Assembly: GCA_032622095.1 (NCBI GenBank)
Contig: CP136066.1
Span: 149,449,559 to 149,513,558 of the forward strand
Direction: 5' to 3'
Origin: Siphonodentalium dalli
Lineage: Eukaryota; Mollusca; Scaphopoda; Gadilida; Siphonodentaliidae
DNA length: 64,000 nt
Numbering within the stretch: the first letter of the stretch is position 1; each line of letters starts with the position of its first letter. The notes beneath the pieces were generated by a model, which made no database searches, was not told where the DNA came from, and saw only the letters and a list, made by a program, of their open reading frames with translations. Both the position numbers and the translations under genes were made by a program. This document shows, one piece after another, positions 10,912-23,498 of the stretch.

Positions 10912-11654
10912 CAGTAACGAGATATAAAAGGGGTCAATTAATCCACTCTATAGTCTGACCCCCACCTCCGTTACATGACATAAAACGACTCAATATGAGC
11001 AGATAATATACCTAAAACAGATTATATCTACCTAAAACATGTTTTATTATAAGCAGATAATGTGTTGGTTTTCGGGAGAACAGGCTGCATAATCATATCC
11101 ATGATATGGCGACGCTCCAGTCACGGAAACGAGAGGGGATCAAAAATTGATAACAAAACATATCTTTAGCGCCGATTTTCACCAAAACTGGTGCCGTTCG
11201 AGCCATGAATATGGAGGGGAAGGACATCAAAGCTATTGCAAATATTTAGCACCATATTTTACACGTTCTTCTCCGATACGGGGAATCAAATCACGTGGTT
11301 TAAAGGCTCCACATTTCTTGCACAATGAGGGAAGTTTCTAAATGAACCAACAAGATCGATGGCCAACAAAACGCTATCATGAACTGGAGGTACCGGCAGC
11401 ATCCAGTGTCAACATGGTACTCGGAAAGTGTAAAATCGAAACAACTGACACCAGCAAGTGGCTCGGGCCCTTTTGAAAACCAACGTATGCTATTAACGTA
11501 TACTGTAACAACAACTCTGCACCCTCACAATATCAATATCTATATTTGCGAATGTCAGTCTGTGTTCTATAGAAATTCACGGGGGACCATCTAGAGGGCA
11601 CCAAAGGGGTCTAACAGGGATATCATTTTACGCGGAAGATGATGGTGCGGTTAA
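10910..11654. other. AT-rich DNA with repeat fragments
   Basis: It includes a short relative of the CTGCTTA repeat (10,985-11,090) and, at 11,545-11,655, a segment similar to 9,340-9,450 (TTGCGAATGTC.GTCTGT, then GGAAGATGATGGTGCGG). No gene is recognised. Confidence 0.35.
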
Positions 11655-13642
11655 GAATTTTCCAAAATGTCCTGATATTTCAAAATGGATTTTCTCAAAT
11701 TCTGTTAGGAACTTCTTTGCAAATTTGTTTAAATCATTGTTAAATGATATTGAAGAACCAAGTACAGTTCATATATCCATGATATCATACCGAAAATCAT
11801 GAGAGGGGACATAATTATTCTTGATTCGTGAAATTTAATGATTTTTTTTATTTATAAAGGCAACTACCCATAAAAAATATTCTATATTTGATCATTTTCA
11901 TGTCATTCGTCTCGATCAATGAACAAATGGCAGAGATTAGTCCTGGGTCATTGGTTAATAACCAAGTTAAAGCTGACCACCATATCTCTTAACACTAGAC
12001 TAATTCCAGTCGATTGTTTCCTGCTTGATTGAACCACACTGCTTATCAACATTTGTTTTCATTGGGCTGGAATATTTGTGTCAGCTTTATTCTCCATTGT
12101 AATATATGGAGTTATGATGTTACATCATGCAATTAAAAAACTAACTCTAATATAGTGATACAAATGAAGCTTCCCTTTAAAGAGCCAAGACAACAGGCTA
12201 TCTGGTGATTGTAGTGTTTTGTGAAATTATTAATTACTCTGGCAGTTCTTGGTACCGAAAGGGAATAAACAATCATATATCGTCAACCTCTCTCAAATGT
12301 ATTGAATGCCATTGTTTCTGTCCTATACTAACCATTGCTCGGATTATGTTTAAAATGAAGACGAAGATAAGTGAAATTCTAAATTTGTCAGGGGAGGGGT
12401 CTAAAAGGTGTTTTTTCCGGGGCATGTATGACGGGGTGGATTGGCGGGCGGTCAAGTGGTCCCAAAAGCATTTTTTTCGGCCAATCAAAAATGGTATTCC
12501 TCTATATCTTTTCTTTTTATAGTCTTAAAACATAACATTAATGATAGTTAACATCCACATTACTTGCGAACAGTCAGTATTTAGTATATTGCTGTAAACT
12601 ACTGTCACTATAAGTCCATTGGCACTTAAAACTCTTGGACAGAATTGACCAATTCAGATATCATTATAGTATGCAAGGAAATAGATTCACTGTTTTCTTT
12701 AATCTTGTAAATCCTTGTTTTCGTGCTATTGGGGGCGGGTGTAAAAATAGCTGGCCAAATTTGTTAAAACGGAAAAGTTGGGATATGAGATGGGTGGGTC
12801 CCACAAATGGTCAAAACCAAAACCCAGATCCATCCATGCAAACAGTGTATTTCAGTCAAATACATTGTTGCGGGTGTGTAAGAAGAATCACAAAAAAATT
12901 TCATTCAAGTGAACTTGATTACACACTCATTTGTCATGCCGTAAGTTACAACTCCAAACAATTAAGTTGTGCTACAGGAAACGTGTGCAATAACGCACCT
13001 CAACCAATGTGCGGTTTTGTTCATATAATCGCTTGTTGTATGCATAATGCTATATTATGGACTATTATAACTCCCTTCTATTTCAATAGATTTGAAATAA
13101 TCAACCTCCTGTAATATTCAGACCCATAACTGAATTTACAGCAAGACACTAAATACTGACTGTTTAGTTTGAGAGGAAGCTTCATTTGTATCAGAGAGTT
13201 AAATTTGTAATTGCATAATGTAAAATCATACCCCTTTGATAAGAGATATGGTGGTCAGCTTTAACTTGGTTATGAGGCCATGACCCAGAACTCATCTAAG
13301 CGCATTTGTTCATTGATCAACAGGCATGACATGAAAACGATCAAATATAGATAATAAGTTATGGGTAGTTGCCTTTCTAAACTAATATAATAAATAAATT
13401 CCACGAATCAAGAATAATTGAATTTCCTCTCATGATTTTCTGATATATCATGGATATATGAACTGCACTTTTGAAAAAATAAATCTCTTTTACAAAAGTG
13501 TTCGGTACCCGAAAACAGTGAAATGTAAAATATTGTTCATGCCATCCAAGCACAGTAAATGAGGTTATAATTTAAGAATTTCCTAACAGAATTTGAGAAA
13601 ATCCCATTTTGAAATATCAGGAAATTTTGGCAAAACGTTTGA
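11655..13642. mobile_element. Foldback element with long inverted arms
   Basis: The left arm 11,655-12,010 is the inverted complement of about 13,235-13,642: TCCTGATATTTCAAAAT pairs with ATTTTGAAATATCAGGA, AATCATGAGAGG with CCTCTCATGATT, and AAAGCTGACCACCATATCTC with GAGATATGGTGGTCAGCTTT. A second inner block (GATACAAATGAAGCTTCC; CAGTCAGTATTTAGT) is contiguous near 13,140-13,195 but split in the left arm by about 385 bp (12,185-12,565), suggesting a later insertion there. The interior open frame of 159 codons at 12,635-13,114 has no recognisable domain. Target duplications are not resolved. Confidence 0.65.
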
Positions 13643-13682
13643 CAAAGTAATAAATTTTTGCACAATCGATCGAGGGAATTAT

Positions 13683-14195
13683 CAGGTCAGGCACATCCTG
13701 AATTCCACTATTATAGTGGTATTCCACTATTATAGTGGTATGACTGTACAATTACGTTTCCTTAATTTGCGGCGCATACCTGTGCACAGCCAAATTTCAC
13801 TCTTAAAAATATCGCAGCGAATGAACAGTCTTCCGATAAAATTCGTTGTGCGATCTTTTGCGCCAGCTAATTTGTTATTCAATAATATTATAATATTTCG
13901 AATATATCTCTATCTAAATGATAATAACATGATGACTCAACCGCTCCTTCATCACAACATTTCCACTAATTGCATGCTAATTGAGTTGGTTCTCGTGTGC
14001 TATCATGATTAATCATTATCCTGGACAAAATATATGTATGATACCGAATTAGTGCGACACTGATTTTGAATATTTGTGTGAAATATGATTTTGGATTATC
14101 CCTCTTTTATCAAATTAACAAAACGGTAATAGGCATATACCACTATAATAGTGGAATGTCACTATAATAGTAGAATTCAGGATGTGCCTGACCTG
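13683..14195. mobile_element. 513-bp MITE with TIR CAGGTCAGGCACATCCTG and TSD ATTAT
   Basis: The left end CAGGTCAGGCACATCCTGAA is matched by the inverted right end TTCAGGATGTGCCTGACCTG. ATTAT lies immediately outside both ends (13,678-13,682 and 14,196-14,200). Just inside each TIR sits the palindrome CCACTATTATAGTGG, doubled on the left, with its complement-like copies on the right. The interior is AT-rich and non-coding. Confidence 0.8.
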
Positions 14196-14200
14196 ATTAT

Positions 14201-16794
14201 TAAAACATCTATTAAGCCCTTCCATTTGATCTAGTGTTTAAAATACTAGATGGTAAAATATGGATGACAGCTGAGAAATTATGGTTTCAAAATTAGATAA
14301 ACACTTAATTTTGGAGGCACACACATGTACTACCATGGTATAGCCAGTTGTTCAACTTGTTCAACGACATGCATATATTCATTTAAACGTAACAACAAAC
14401 CAATGACTTCCGAGATAAAATGTGTGTTATCTGTTTTTCCGACAAAATAGTGTACCACGTCATGGTATCGACATTATCTCCACCATGAACTGGAATGTCG
14501 TTCAGCAGGTTGAAAATTGTTAGCCCGGATGGCATGTGGATGTATATTCAGCACTAAACTGACTCGAGGGAGCTCAATGTTATTATTTCCCAGTTTGCTA
14601 GCATGTACATGTTTTGAACGCATAGGCCCCCAAAGTTGTCAAAGTAAAAGTGATACTGACATATTTCCCCCAAGGAAAGTGCAGTGGTACTCACTCATGT
14701 CTCGCTGAATATCTTCCTTCTATCGATCGATGTGACCATGGAGCTTATACAGTGATATTGATCCATAAACTATTTACTTGTGTACGTGTATGGCAAGTGC
14801 ATTCTCTTTGCCAAATGAGTGTGGCTGAGCTTAGCGATATGTAACAGAAAACATTTGAAATAGGCCAAGGACATCGACCGCTACAACCTTATAACACAGA
14901 AAAATATCAACCTAGTTATGAATGATAGTTGATAGACTGAATCAGTGCACATAATTTATCAACACTCGAGTAGTCTCTCTACCTACATCCACACAATAGG
15001 TATAACAACATATAAATAATTTAACTTTCCTGTATTATTTTCAAGTACAAACAGACTTGGTAACTGACACCAGAAATATAACGACTATCAACGAACAAGT
15101 CTGAACAATGTTAATCCGAGATTCAATATTGAAGAACAATTTTCCATGTTGCAGTGACATCTAAGTTATGCGAGCGTGGTCCTTGTACATGTCTTTGAGC
15201 CACACTCGACATTAGACCCATCGATTTCTTGCACAAACTATCGCTGCGAGCAATATGTATAATTCCGAACAACAGCACTATGTTGCTGCTGAAACCGGCC
15301 AACAAATTGCTCTTGCGTTTCTAATGACACGGTCTTCGACACCGATAAGCTATTAGTTAAATTATCAACCTTGTACATTGTCACTTATATTTCGCTCAAG
15401 CTCTATTATAGGTTTGAATAGTTTCTTCTATTTGTTTACGATTAAAAAGGCGCCCTATTCGTGAATTTTCAAATAATCTCAATTTCAAACTATCAATTTG
15501 AAGGAAAAAATAATTGTCCTTTTAACCTATTTATGCCGTAGTACTATAACCACACCTGTTCATCTTCACAATATGAGAGATACGATCTAATTATGTAAAA
15601 CAAAAAATTGGTTTATCAAATTAAAAACAACAATATTTCCATGCTGGTCATTGGAGAGCTTGACATGAACTATCTCTAACAACCACACTGAATTATATAG
15701 CTTATGAACCCAACTAGGTATGTGCTCCGTTTACTATCTGAAATCATGAATGTCTGCCAGAATATAAATAGAACATTGCATATTTTAGTTTCTCGGTAGC
15801 CATTTTCAGAACTTTCTTTTTGATCGTGTGAAGGACCAAAACAACATAAAAACAAGTTGGGTTCATAAAATAGGTAATGCAGTGAGTTTGTGGAAAATAT
15901 TTCCTGTCAAACGCTGTCCGTTTAAAACGTCTGATAAAGAATCTGACTTCTGTTTCCAGGGCGGGTTCATACGAATCAATTGAGTCATTGCTAATAGCAC
16001 CCATGCATATTAGAAACTCGAAAAGAATAGGAAAGATTTTCTGCACGGGAAATTATAATTACAATGGGCATAAAATGGAAGGACTTGTGAAATTGTGTTT
16101 GTATGAATATCCTCGAAAATCAATAAATTGAATAATTGAATTGACGCCATTCACCAATTTCCCTTTTCGCGACGATATTTCAGTTTAGTATATTGTATAT
16201 ATTTTAAGTATTCTTGCAAAGAAATATTGTGTTAAAATACTTTCCAGATACGACCATAAATCCAGTATATAGACGAATTCCAATGTTATGTCAAAGCGTG
16301 AACAAATTAGAGTTACAGTGCGCCTTTCGCTGGGGAAAACAGAAAATCAAAAGGTCAAATGACATTCAGACATTCGCGTTATTTTGTTAATTAATAGGAT
16401 GGGTATTAACTAGTCAACATACTACGTTTGAAAGTATATTATTTTTGTACTATTTTCTTGGTTTTGGGATTAACATGCCAAAGACTGTGCTTGGTCGTAT
16501 TGTATATTGTTTTATGGCAATCGCAATAACGGGGAGCATCGATAGTTGATTCACCGTGTAACAAGGAGGCATCACCCATGTGGCATTTTTCTTCAGCTGT
16601 TTGCGCGATTATTCTACGATACATGTTTCTCAATATGCATGCAATAACTAATCTATTGTATATATGTACCGCGAAATATGCCCGAAGTTTAATAAGGAAC
16701 TGACACTATGTTGTTCTTGTTCATTGTGAATGTCCACCGATTGCAAATTTCATTTAGAATTTGAACAGAATAAGATTGTTCTCTCAAAAGTCCG
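14201..16794. other. Intron 1 interior, nothing recognised
   Basis: This is AT-rich sequence with no repeats that I could match elsewhere in the window and no domain-bearing open frame. A 100-codon minus-strand frame at 15,744-16,046 begins with a hydrophobic stretch (PILFEFLICMGAIS), but it lacks a plausible splice donor and recognisable motifs, so it is not called. Confidence 0.4.
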
Positions 16795-17010
16795 CACATT
16801 ATCTGCTTAAAATAGAACTTGTGTTAGGTAGATTATGTGCTTAGAATCGCCTCAGATTGAATCGACAATGTGCTGAAAATGAGAGCATTTTAGTCATATT
16901 ATTGACTCATTTTGAGGCGATTATAAGCAGATAATACGCGGACAATGACACAAAGACGCCAACTCACGAATTTGTATGTGTACGCTTTTTAACACGTGTT
17001 TTCATTGTGG
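16795..17010. repeat. Inverted copy of the CTGCTTA dispersed repeat
   Basis: It matches 9,760-10,030 in reverse: CATTATCTGCTTA, GGCGATTATAAGCAGATAAT, GACACAAA, CCAACTCAC and AACACGTGTTTTCATTGTG all have complements there. It may be a second insertion of the same non-autonomous element. Confidence 0.55.
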
Positions 17011-17296
17011 CCCGCGCAATAAAACGAAATAACTGGTATGCGTCCATTATCATCTTATTGCAGAATAAAGTGTCCATGCAGGTAGATTATTTTAAGACTA
17101 TCGTACAACCTGTTTTGTTTTGGAGAATAATCGCGGTCATCTCACAATGTTGGAAATCGATGATTGTCAAGAAATGTCACAAACACTCGTATCAACTCCA
17201 ACTTCACACTGATGATAATTCTGTAATTGGCAGCCACCGTATTCTCGTCCTTTTGAAACTCAGGTTTACGTAAACCAAGGTCATTCAAGCCTGCAT
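17011..17296. other. Short AT-rich gap
   Basis: Unmatched sequence between the dispersed repeat and transposon copy B; no supported feature. Confidence 0.3.
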
Positions 17297-19065
17297 GGCC
17301 GGATTCGTCATCTCAGGTTTAAACCTGGTCTACGTAAACCTCTAGATTTAAACCGCCGTGAGTCAGCAAAATCCGTGGTTTAAACCCGAGACCGCAGGTC
17401 TAAGTGACGCATTCGTCATCTCTGGTTTAAACCTGGTCCAGCCAGACCAGTGGTTTAGCAGTAATGTCTCTGTATCGTCGTGATAATTAAACGTACTTTC
17501 CTAATGCGGACTGCCTCGTTTTATTGATTGTGAAAATCAATAATTACGACAGCCGTCATATTTTGATTGGAAATTTATAAGCGAGAAGCAGTCAGACATA
17601 TAAAGCGTTTTTGTCAATTTCAATATTGTTTTTGCGTTTTATAAGCTTAAACCGGCAACTAAACCATCTAATTCGGCGGTCCAGCTAAACCAGCTTTATT
17701 GAGGCTAAACTTGAGATGACGAATCCGTCTTTTCTTCATCGCGGTTTAGAATTGTCAAACAATCAGTCAAAGGGTGGAGCTGTAAATAATCTCGAGTGAG
17801 GGCGTGTCTAAGTGGCGACTGCCGACTGGTGTTATCATGTCACAGTTGATTCATTCGCACGCGAGCTTTGCTCAGATATGGACATGTTCCTTAATATATG
17901 ATTTTTACAACTATCTTGTGGTGTTTTTGTTTGGCTTGTGGCAATCACAAATACTGGTGTTTTCTACGAATTCATTTGAAGGGTTCAACGTTTTAATTTG
18001 ACACCAAAGCGATGGTACTGCATGACCAGATATGATATACACATAGTTTGCAATCCTAAACTTATGTTGCGTTGCTATATGAGTCAAATTTGATAACTTA
18101 TTCTGATGTAGATCATGCCACAAAGCTCTACTCTGGTTACGCCCATAAATTCCCGTAATATTCTACTAGTTCAAAACCTGGGAACCTTTTTGATTTTCTG
18201 TATGTCGGGAATTTTATGACATTGAAAAAAATTCAACGCATGTAATATATTTCTTTATTAAAAGCTGTCCCTCTGCATGGTTGCACACTTCCAACAGTTC
18301 AGATGCCGCTAATGGTGTGCACTCATAAGCAAATTGCCTTTATTTGACTGGCCTCCTGGTCCAGGATTGATTCGATTATGGGGACTTGATTTTAATTAAA
18401 ATGTTAATTTAAAGTTTTAATTTTGTTTCTTTTTAGTTTCAACTCCTTACTCAATTTAACACAATGTTTTCATTTCTTTTAAATTATATTTTATTTATTT
18501 CTAAAACCTAACGCCGTTATACCACACGAATCACCACACCTAATTTAAATTGAAATCGGTCCATGGATAATAGAGAACAGTTGCGAACAGACAAACGGAC
18601 ATACATATAGACAGGTCCTATACCCTTTACAGATATACACGTAAATACACCAAATTTTGCCTTTGCGGGTGAAGCATCTTGCAGAAATCTATCACAAACA
18701 AAGTGATGAACAGAGCGTGAAACTCGTGTTGGGAGACATGCCCTTTCTTAAATTGATTTAAACACAGAATGAGATCGGATTAATAGTCATTGAGCGATAC
18801 TTGTTTCTCAATGAATAAATCCATTGAGCGTGCACGCGGTCACGATAATTTATGACTTGTCAATAACCATTATATCGGCCTATCTTTTGGTCCGATTGGT
18901 AAGAGGATAGTTTGATTGCATAATCATATCACCGAATCGAGTTGTCAATTAGCTGGCAACTGAACGACAAAAACGCCCCCTTAGACCCGGTTTGGCTGGA
19001 CCTCCAATGTAGGTTTAAACCAGGTTTAAACTCGGAGGTTTAAACCAGAGATGACGAATCGGGCC
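17297..19065 (+). mobile_element. 1.77-kb TIR DNA transposon, copy B
   Basis: It starts GGCCGGATTCGTCATCTC and ends GAGATGACGAATCGGGCC. The internal order matches copy C and is the reverse of copy A. Subterminal regions carry repeated GGTTTAAACC words, GACGCATTCGTCATCTC near 17,408 and an internal GAGATGACGAATCCGTC near 17,714, so TIR-like words recur inside the element. No clean 3-bp target duplication is apparent (CAT left, CCT right), possibly through decay. Non-autonomous: no transposase is seen. Confidence 0.75.
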
Positions 19066-21460
19066 CCTGTGTCGGTCTGTTCATAATTTGAAACATGTGG
19101 TAACGTACAAGTTCTGGTAGCAGAAACATACGTATTTGGAAGCATTTATCTTTATGTTAACCAAATAGGAATTATGTTTTATTGATATGCCGTGTAGAGG
19201 AAAGATTATAATTATATATGAACTGGACAAAATTTAATATAATCAATAATTATGTGTGTTATAGGTAATAGTCTACAACTGAGACATAGTACCCCCCCCC
19301 CCCTCTGGTCTGAGATGTTTGTATAAACCGAGACTTGAACCTGAGACGAGAATACCTATTTCTGGTTTCGCAGTAACGATACAGATTGGTAATTTGATTG
19401 TAAATCATGCGTGCGTTTATCTGGCTTTACAGTGGAGTTTTATTTATAACCTCCTTGCCTTGTTTGAAAGCATATTACCGTTAGGTGGAATAAGTCAGAT
19501 TTTCGTGCTATTATTGCTACGCACAATATGTTATCGATGGGTGTGGTTGACACGGATAAATAGGGAATTATAGTAGTTTTGCAGCAGTCGGAACGTAATG
19601 CGCATTGGATGCGGGTGTCTTTCGTTCCGTGTTTCTGAAATGAATTGAGATCGGAGCTAGTTTTGAAAGTACTAATTCATCATTTGAGAATACATTATTG
19701 CTGGACTGGATATACAATATAACAGCAAAAACTCTCAAAATTATATTAAGACAAAACGAAAAATTGTGGTTCAAAATAAGGAAATGTCCGATTAAATTAA
19801 ATTAAAGTAAATGGGACCCCTGCTCTTGATTAATGATCTATTTGGTCCAGTTTCTTAAGCTTTGACATTTCAGATTTGTTTCATTTCTGTCCAAAAGGTC
19901 GGACTTTGTCAGGTTTTACTAGAGTGTTAATTACAAGTTATCAGTCGATAATACGTGTATTTATTAACCTGATCCCTGCTTCCAATATACATACATGTAG
20001 ACATTATTTGGAGGTTCAATCAATCATTGTGATTGCTAGGGTTACTTCAAATGACAATGGAACATTTTCTTTTGTAATGTACCAAAATATTCAGATGCAA
20101 GGGGGAATGTGTTCGTAACCAGGAAACTCACACCGTGATGTCACTTTCAATCTCATTCTACAGAACCAAATGGTTAACACTTTAACGCTTATGTGCAAGT
20201 TCTACTAACAATCTATTAGAACTTCCTTTTTTAAATTTGGTTCGTGTGATTAATGTGACACAACATTTGATAACCACCAGTCAGTTGGGAATTATAATCC
20301 ACTTTTTCTACTTTTCTGACATGAGACATCTTTAACATGTCACTGTTTTCAGATACCAAGAACTTCTGCAAAACATCTTTTCCAAGAACTAAGTTTACCT
20401 TTTAATGATACATGCGAAGAGTATGATGCGGTACATAGTTTTATTCCTTCAAGAAATTGAGTTATTTTTATTTAGCAAGGCAACCACCCATATTTTAATT
20501 TGATAATGTTCATTTCATGCCCGATAATCTATAAACACTTTGGTTGAGATGAGTTCCAGATCATTATATCCATTTCGAAATCCCAGCTGACCTCCGTATC
20601 TTTTAACCCTGTCACGACTGGAGCTGCGCTGGTGCAGAATTAAAGACCCTGTGCCAGTGCAATCACTTATATGGAGGCTCGCATATATAGGATAAATCAC
20701 TGGCTTAAAAGGTCAAAGTAAATATTGTTAGGCCAATCTATTTTATTATATATGCGAGGCTCCCCCATATGAGATACTCACATATAAGAGAATGCATTGG
20801 TACAGGGTTGTTTGCAAATTTCAGGAAGCTCCAGTCATGGAAGGATTAACGATGCGGCCTATTCCAAGCTGATTGCTCACAACTTGGGTATAATGTCCTT
20901 TCGTCCAGACATTAACAGGCATGTCCTGTTTATGACACCTCATATCTGATATGCGTGACTACGCACTGAGGTTACATGTATATGTACACCGAACTTCACA
21001 TATGGCTCATGGAGACCACCAACATGTAGCGTGTTTTGGAAGGATACAATAGGTGAAAAATAAAAGAAATACAATGAACAGGCTTTATATACTCTGAAAA
21101 AAAAATGTAAGACATAGGTAAGATGAACGAAGATTGGCGGGGGATATATAAATTGGTTCCGTCCGTCTAACTGTCCGCCTGAGGTTTTGAATTATCTTTG
21201 GTGGCATGCTGATAAAGCACCAGGGGGGACATTTACATGCAACGGTTTTCGTCCTTTGATTGGTTCCAGAGTTACGGTCCTTATTGATTAATATGACTCA
21301 GTGCGAAAGTTGGTTTTCAGACTGACAAAGTCACGCCAGTAAGTGGGGCTGTGAGCACCACTAAGAACTAACATATGATCGTTTTTGCTGTGGTAAATTC
21401 TCAAAGGTATTCTCATACCATATGTAATATGCGTCACTTTACATGGACATATAAGCTTAC
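19066..21460. other. Intron 1 upstream part, nothing recognised
   Basis: It contains a C homopolymer at about 19,291-19,303 and AT-rich DNA. Words around 20,640-20,790 (GGAGGCTCGCATATAT / TATGCGAGGCTCC) form a loose inverted pair. No exon with splice sites and a domain was found between here and the PAN exon. Confidence 0.35.
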
Positions 21461-21728
21461 CGTCAAAACTCCTGAACACTTTCCGTGACTCCGGAATGGC
21501 TTCAAGAGTGCCAATTGTCAAATAGCACTCGTTTCTCTCTTCGTCGTAAGAGAACTCTTTGCATGAACCTTCACAAAGGCCGGCACACTGAATCTCTGAG
21601 TGAGCCGTCTCAACTCGTCTTGGGAATGGTGCACACCCGGTCGGTGATAAATCATCGACTATCATAAACTTTCTGCAATTCGCTTGGCATGTGGTTAGGA
21701 ATGCAACAGTCAATGTTGACAAATTCAT
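21461..21728 (-). CDS. Signal peptide plus PAN/apple domain, first coding exon
   Basis: The first in-frame ATG (21,728) opens a hydrophobic leader, MNLSTLTVAFLTTCQA, that looks like a short signal peptide. A cysteine-rich domain follows, with CRKF, GCAPFP, IQCAGLCEGSCKEFSYD and NECYL, the C..C...C.(E)F.Y......C.L spacing of PAN/apple modules. The exon ends at donor GTAAGC (intron starts at 21,460) in phase 1 after FRSFD. This phase matches the CTLD exon at 6,352-6,516, and the predicted three-exon CDS is 672 nt. The link across a 15-kb intron is inferred. Upstream frame codons to 21,782 lack an ATG start. PAN modules mediate protein or carbohydrate contacts, so a secreted PAN-CTLD recognition protein is likely. 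Confidence 0.75.
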
Positions 21729-21828
21729 ATTGAACGCCTCATGCAGTGTTGGCTTACACACATTCACGCTTGCTCCTTGCAAGTGATCCTATGACGTTTG
21801 AATGCGTAACCTCGAGTAACTCATGCTA

Positions 21829-21837
21829 GTATATACC
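21829..21837 (-). promoter_or_regulatory. Candidate TATA box for the PAN-CTLD gene
   Basis: GGTATATAC on the minus strand lies about 100 nt upstream of the chosen ATG, giving a predicted start near 21,805 and a 5' UTR of roughly 75 nt. This is a single motif in AT-rich DNA, so support is moderate at best. Confidence 0.35.
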
Positions 21838-23479
21838 TGATACCCCTTGACATATGCTATGAAGTATCGACCGCACGGAAGAATTCTTACGCTCAAAACT
21901 CACGTGAGGCTGTGGTAACTTGAATGTAATATATCGATGATTGGTCGGTGTAAGGCGACCGGAAGTGTTACCCTGGTGATTTTATGAGTTTCCCTACAGA
22001 TATTTACGGGTCTCGTGTTGGCTTAATTTGGAATACAATTGACATAGGGCATTTTGTGGATCGAAATGATTTGCTTACATGTACCATACAAGAGGAGTTA
22101 GGATAACATTGTTTTTTATTTCACATGCAATACAATATGTACATGATAATACATGATAATATAAATTATATTCAGTATTGTGTGGAGTGGAGTGGCCAAT
22201 GACGGCCGTCTACCCGGCACCCCTGAATATGGCAGATTCCAGTAAAATAAACAAATATATGTCAAATGCATGGATAGAAATGGATACGCAACGGTCAATT
22301 TTCTCAATAACCAGATGTGGAGTATGTTTTGGCTGAATATAGTAAGGGAAATTAAGTAGACTTTGCTCACTGGAGGAAATCCTCTCAACAGACCTTCAGG
22401 CAATTCGCCAGAGGGATAGCACATGTAACAACGTAACTGAAGTATTGTAATAATAAGATATTTAATCTTTGAAGGCGTGTGAACAATCTAGTCGTGTTTC
22501 ACTAATTTCCCGTCTTTTGTCAGAGGTAAATTCGCCAGTGTGTGAACAGACCATAACCCGCTAATAATTATATTAACTCTAGTGTCTGTTTATTAATTGA
22601 CGCAAACAAATTCCGTTAGTATTTTCAGCCAGGCATTGGACGAGATATACAGGTTATGCATCTTTGAACTCTGGTAATTGTGAGGTAATTTATGGCATTT
22701 TAGGTAATTGGCCACTAGACTATGTTTAAAATATATATTTATCATTTATGTGTACACTATGCCAGATGCATTCTGAAATTTTATCGTCTTTTGACCTGGA
22801 TCGCTGGCGGTACTTCGCAGCGAAATTAGTAGTATATCCTGCCTTACTACCATAATTTAATACGCTCTGACCTATAAATTGAAATGGCGTTATTAATCTA
22901 ACCGATCGTTTTCTCGCGATGGTCTGTCTATGGAGATGATTACATATAAGTTTGGTAGAAATCGCCGACATATGTTTTTTTTTAGTATGGTGACCCTCAC
23001 CCAATCCCAGTCCTTGACTCGATTGGAACAAATAGGTATCTTAAACTACACCATAATTGTATCCACATTACGGAGATAACGTATAAGTTTGGTGGAAATC
23101 GGCGACAAAATCATTTCCATCGAATTTGGTTCGAAAATGTTTAATCTGCCTTATTATCTTCCTCGTAAAATGTTACCCATGTTGGACAGTTTTGGGGCCC
23201 AATTGGTGGTCCCCGTCAATTTTCTGCTAGTCGATATTCAAGTCAACGTGACAATGCATATAACCATATAACCCATTTCCAAATACTGTGGTATTTGAGT
23301 ATAAATTAAGCCTCCGACCCCCCACGCCTCCGCATATCCACTCAGTTACTATTTACAGTAACGCCCTCTTCAAATGACATGGTGGGCCGGCATACATAAC
23401 ATCCTTGTGTCGCATGAATTCTATATGAGAGAAGGCGCACTGTTATGCCCTCGTGAGGGTGGGTGTGTGGTGGTGTGTA
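21838..23479. other. Upstream DNA with interspersed satellite units
   Basis: At 22,925-23,220 two units of the dispersed repeat occur (GGAGATGATTACATATAAGT, GGTAGAAATCGCCGACA; then GGAGATAACGTATAAGTTTG, GTGGAAATCGGCGACAAAA). The rest, including the DNA just left of the palindromic element (GGGTGTGTGGTGGTGTG at 23,461), is unique in this window. Confidence 0.4.
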
Positions 23480-23485
23480 TATAAT
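23480..23485 (+). other. Target-site duplication TATAAT, left
   Basis: TATAAT immediately precedes the AGAAGAATAG terminus and is repeated directly at 32,738-32,743 after the CTATTCTTCT terminus. A 6-bp duplication is characteristic of Polinton/Maverick insertion. Confidence 0.75.
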
Positions 23486-23498
23486 AGAAGAATAGATG

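Noticed and set aside
15744-16046. 100-codon minus frame with hydrophobic start, possible signal-peptide exon
   Set aside because: No plausible splice donor, no domain and no paralogue; AT-rich chance frame is more likely.
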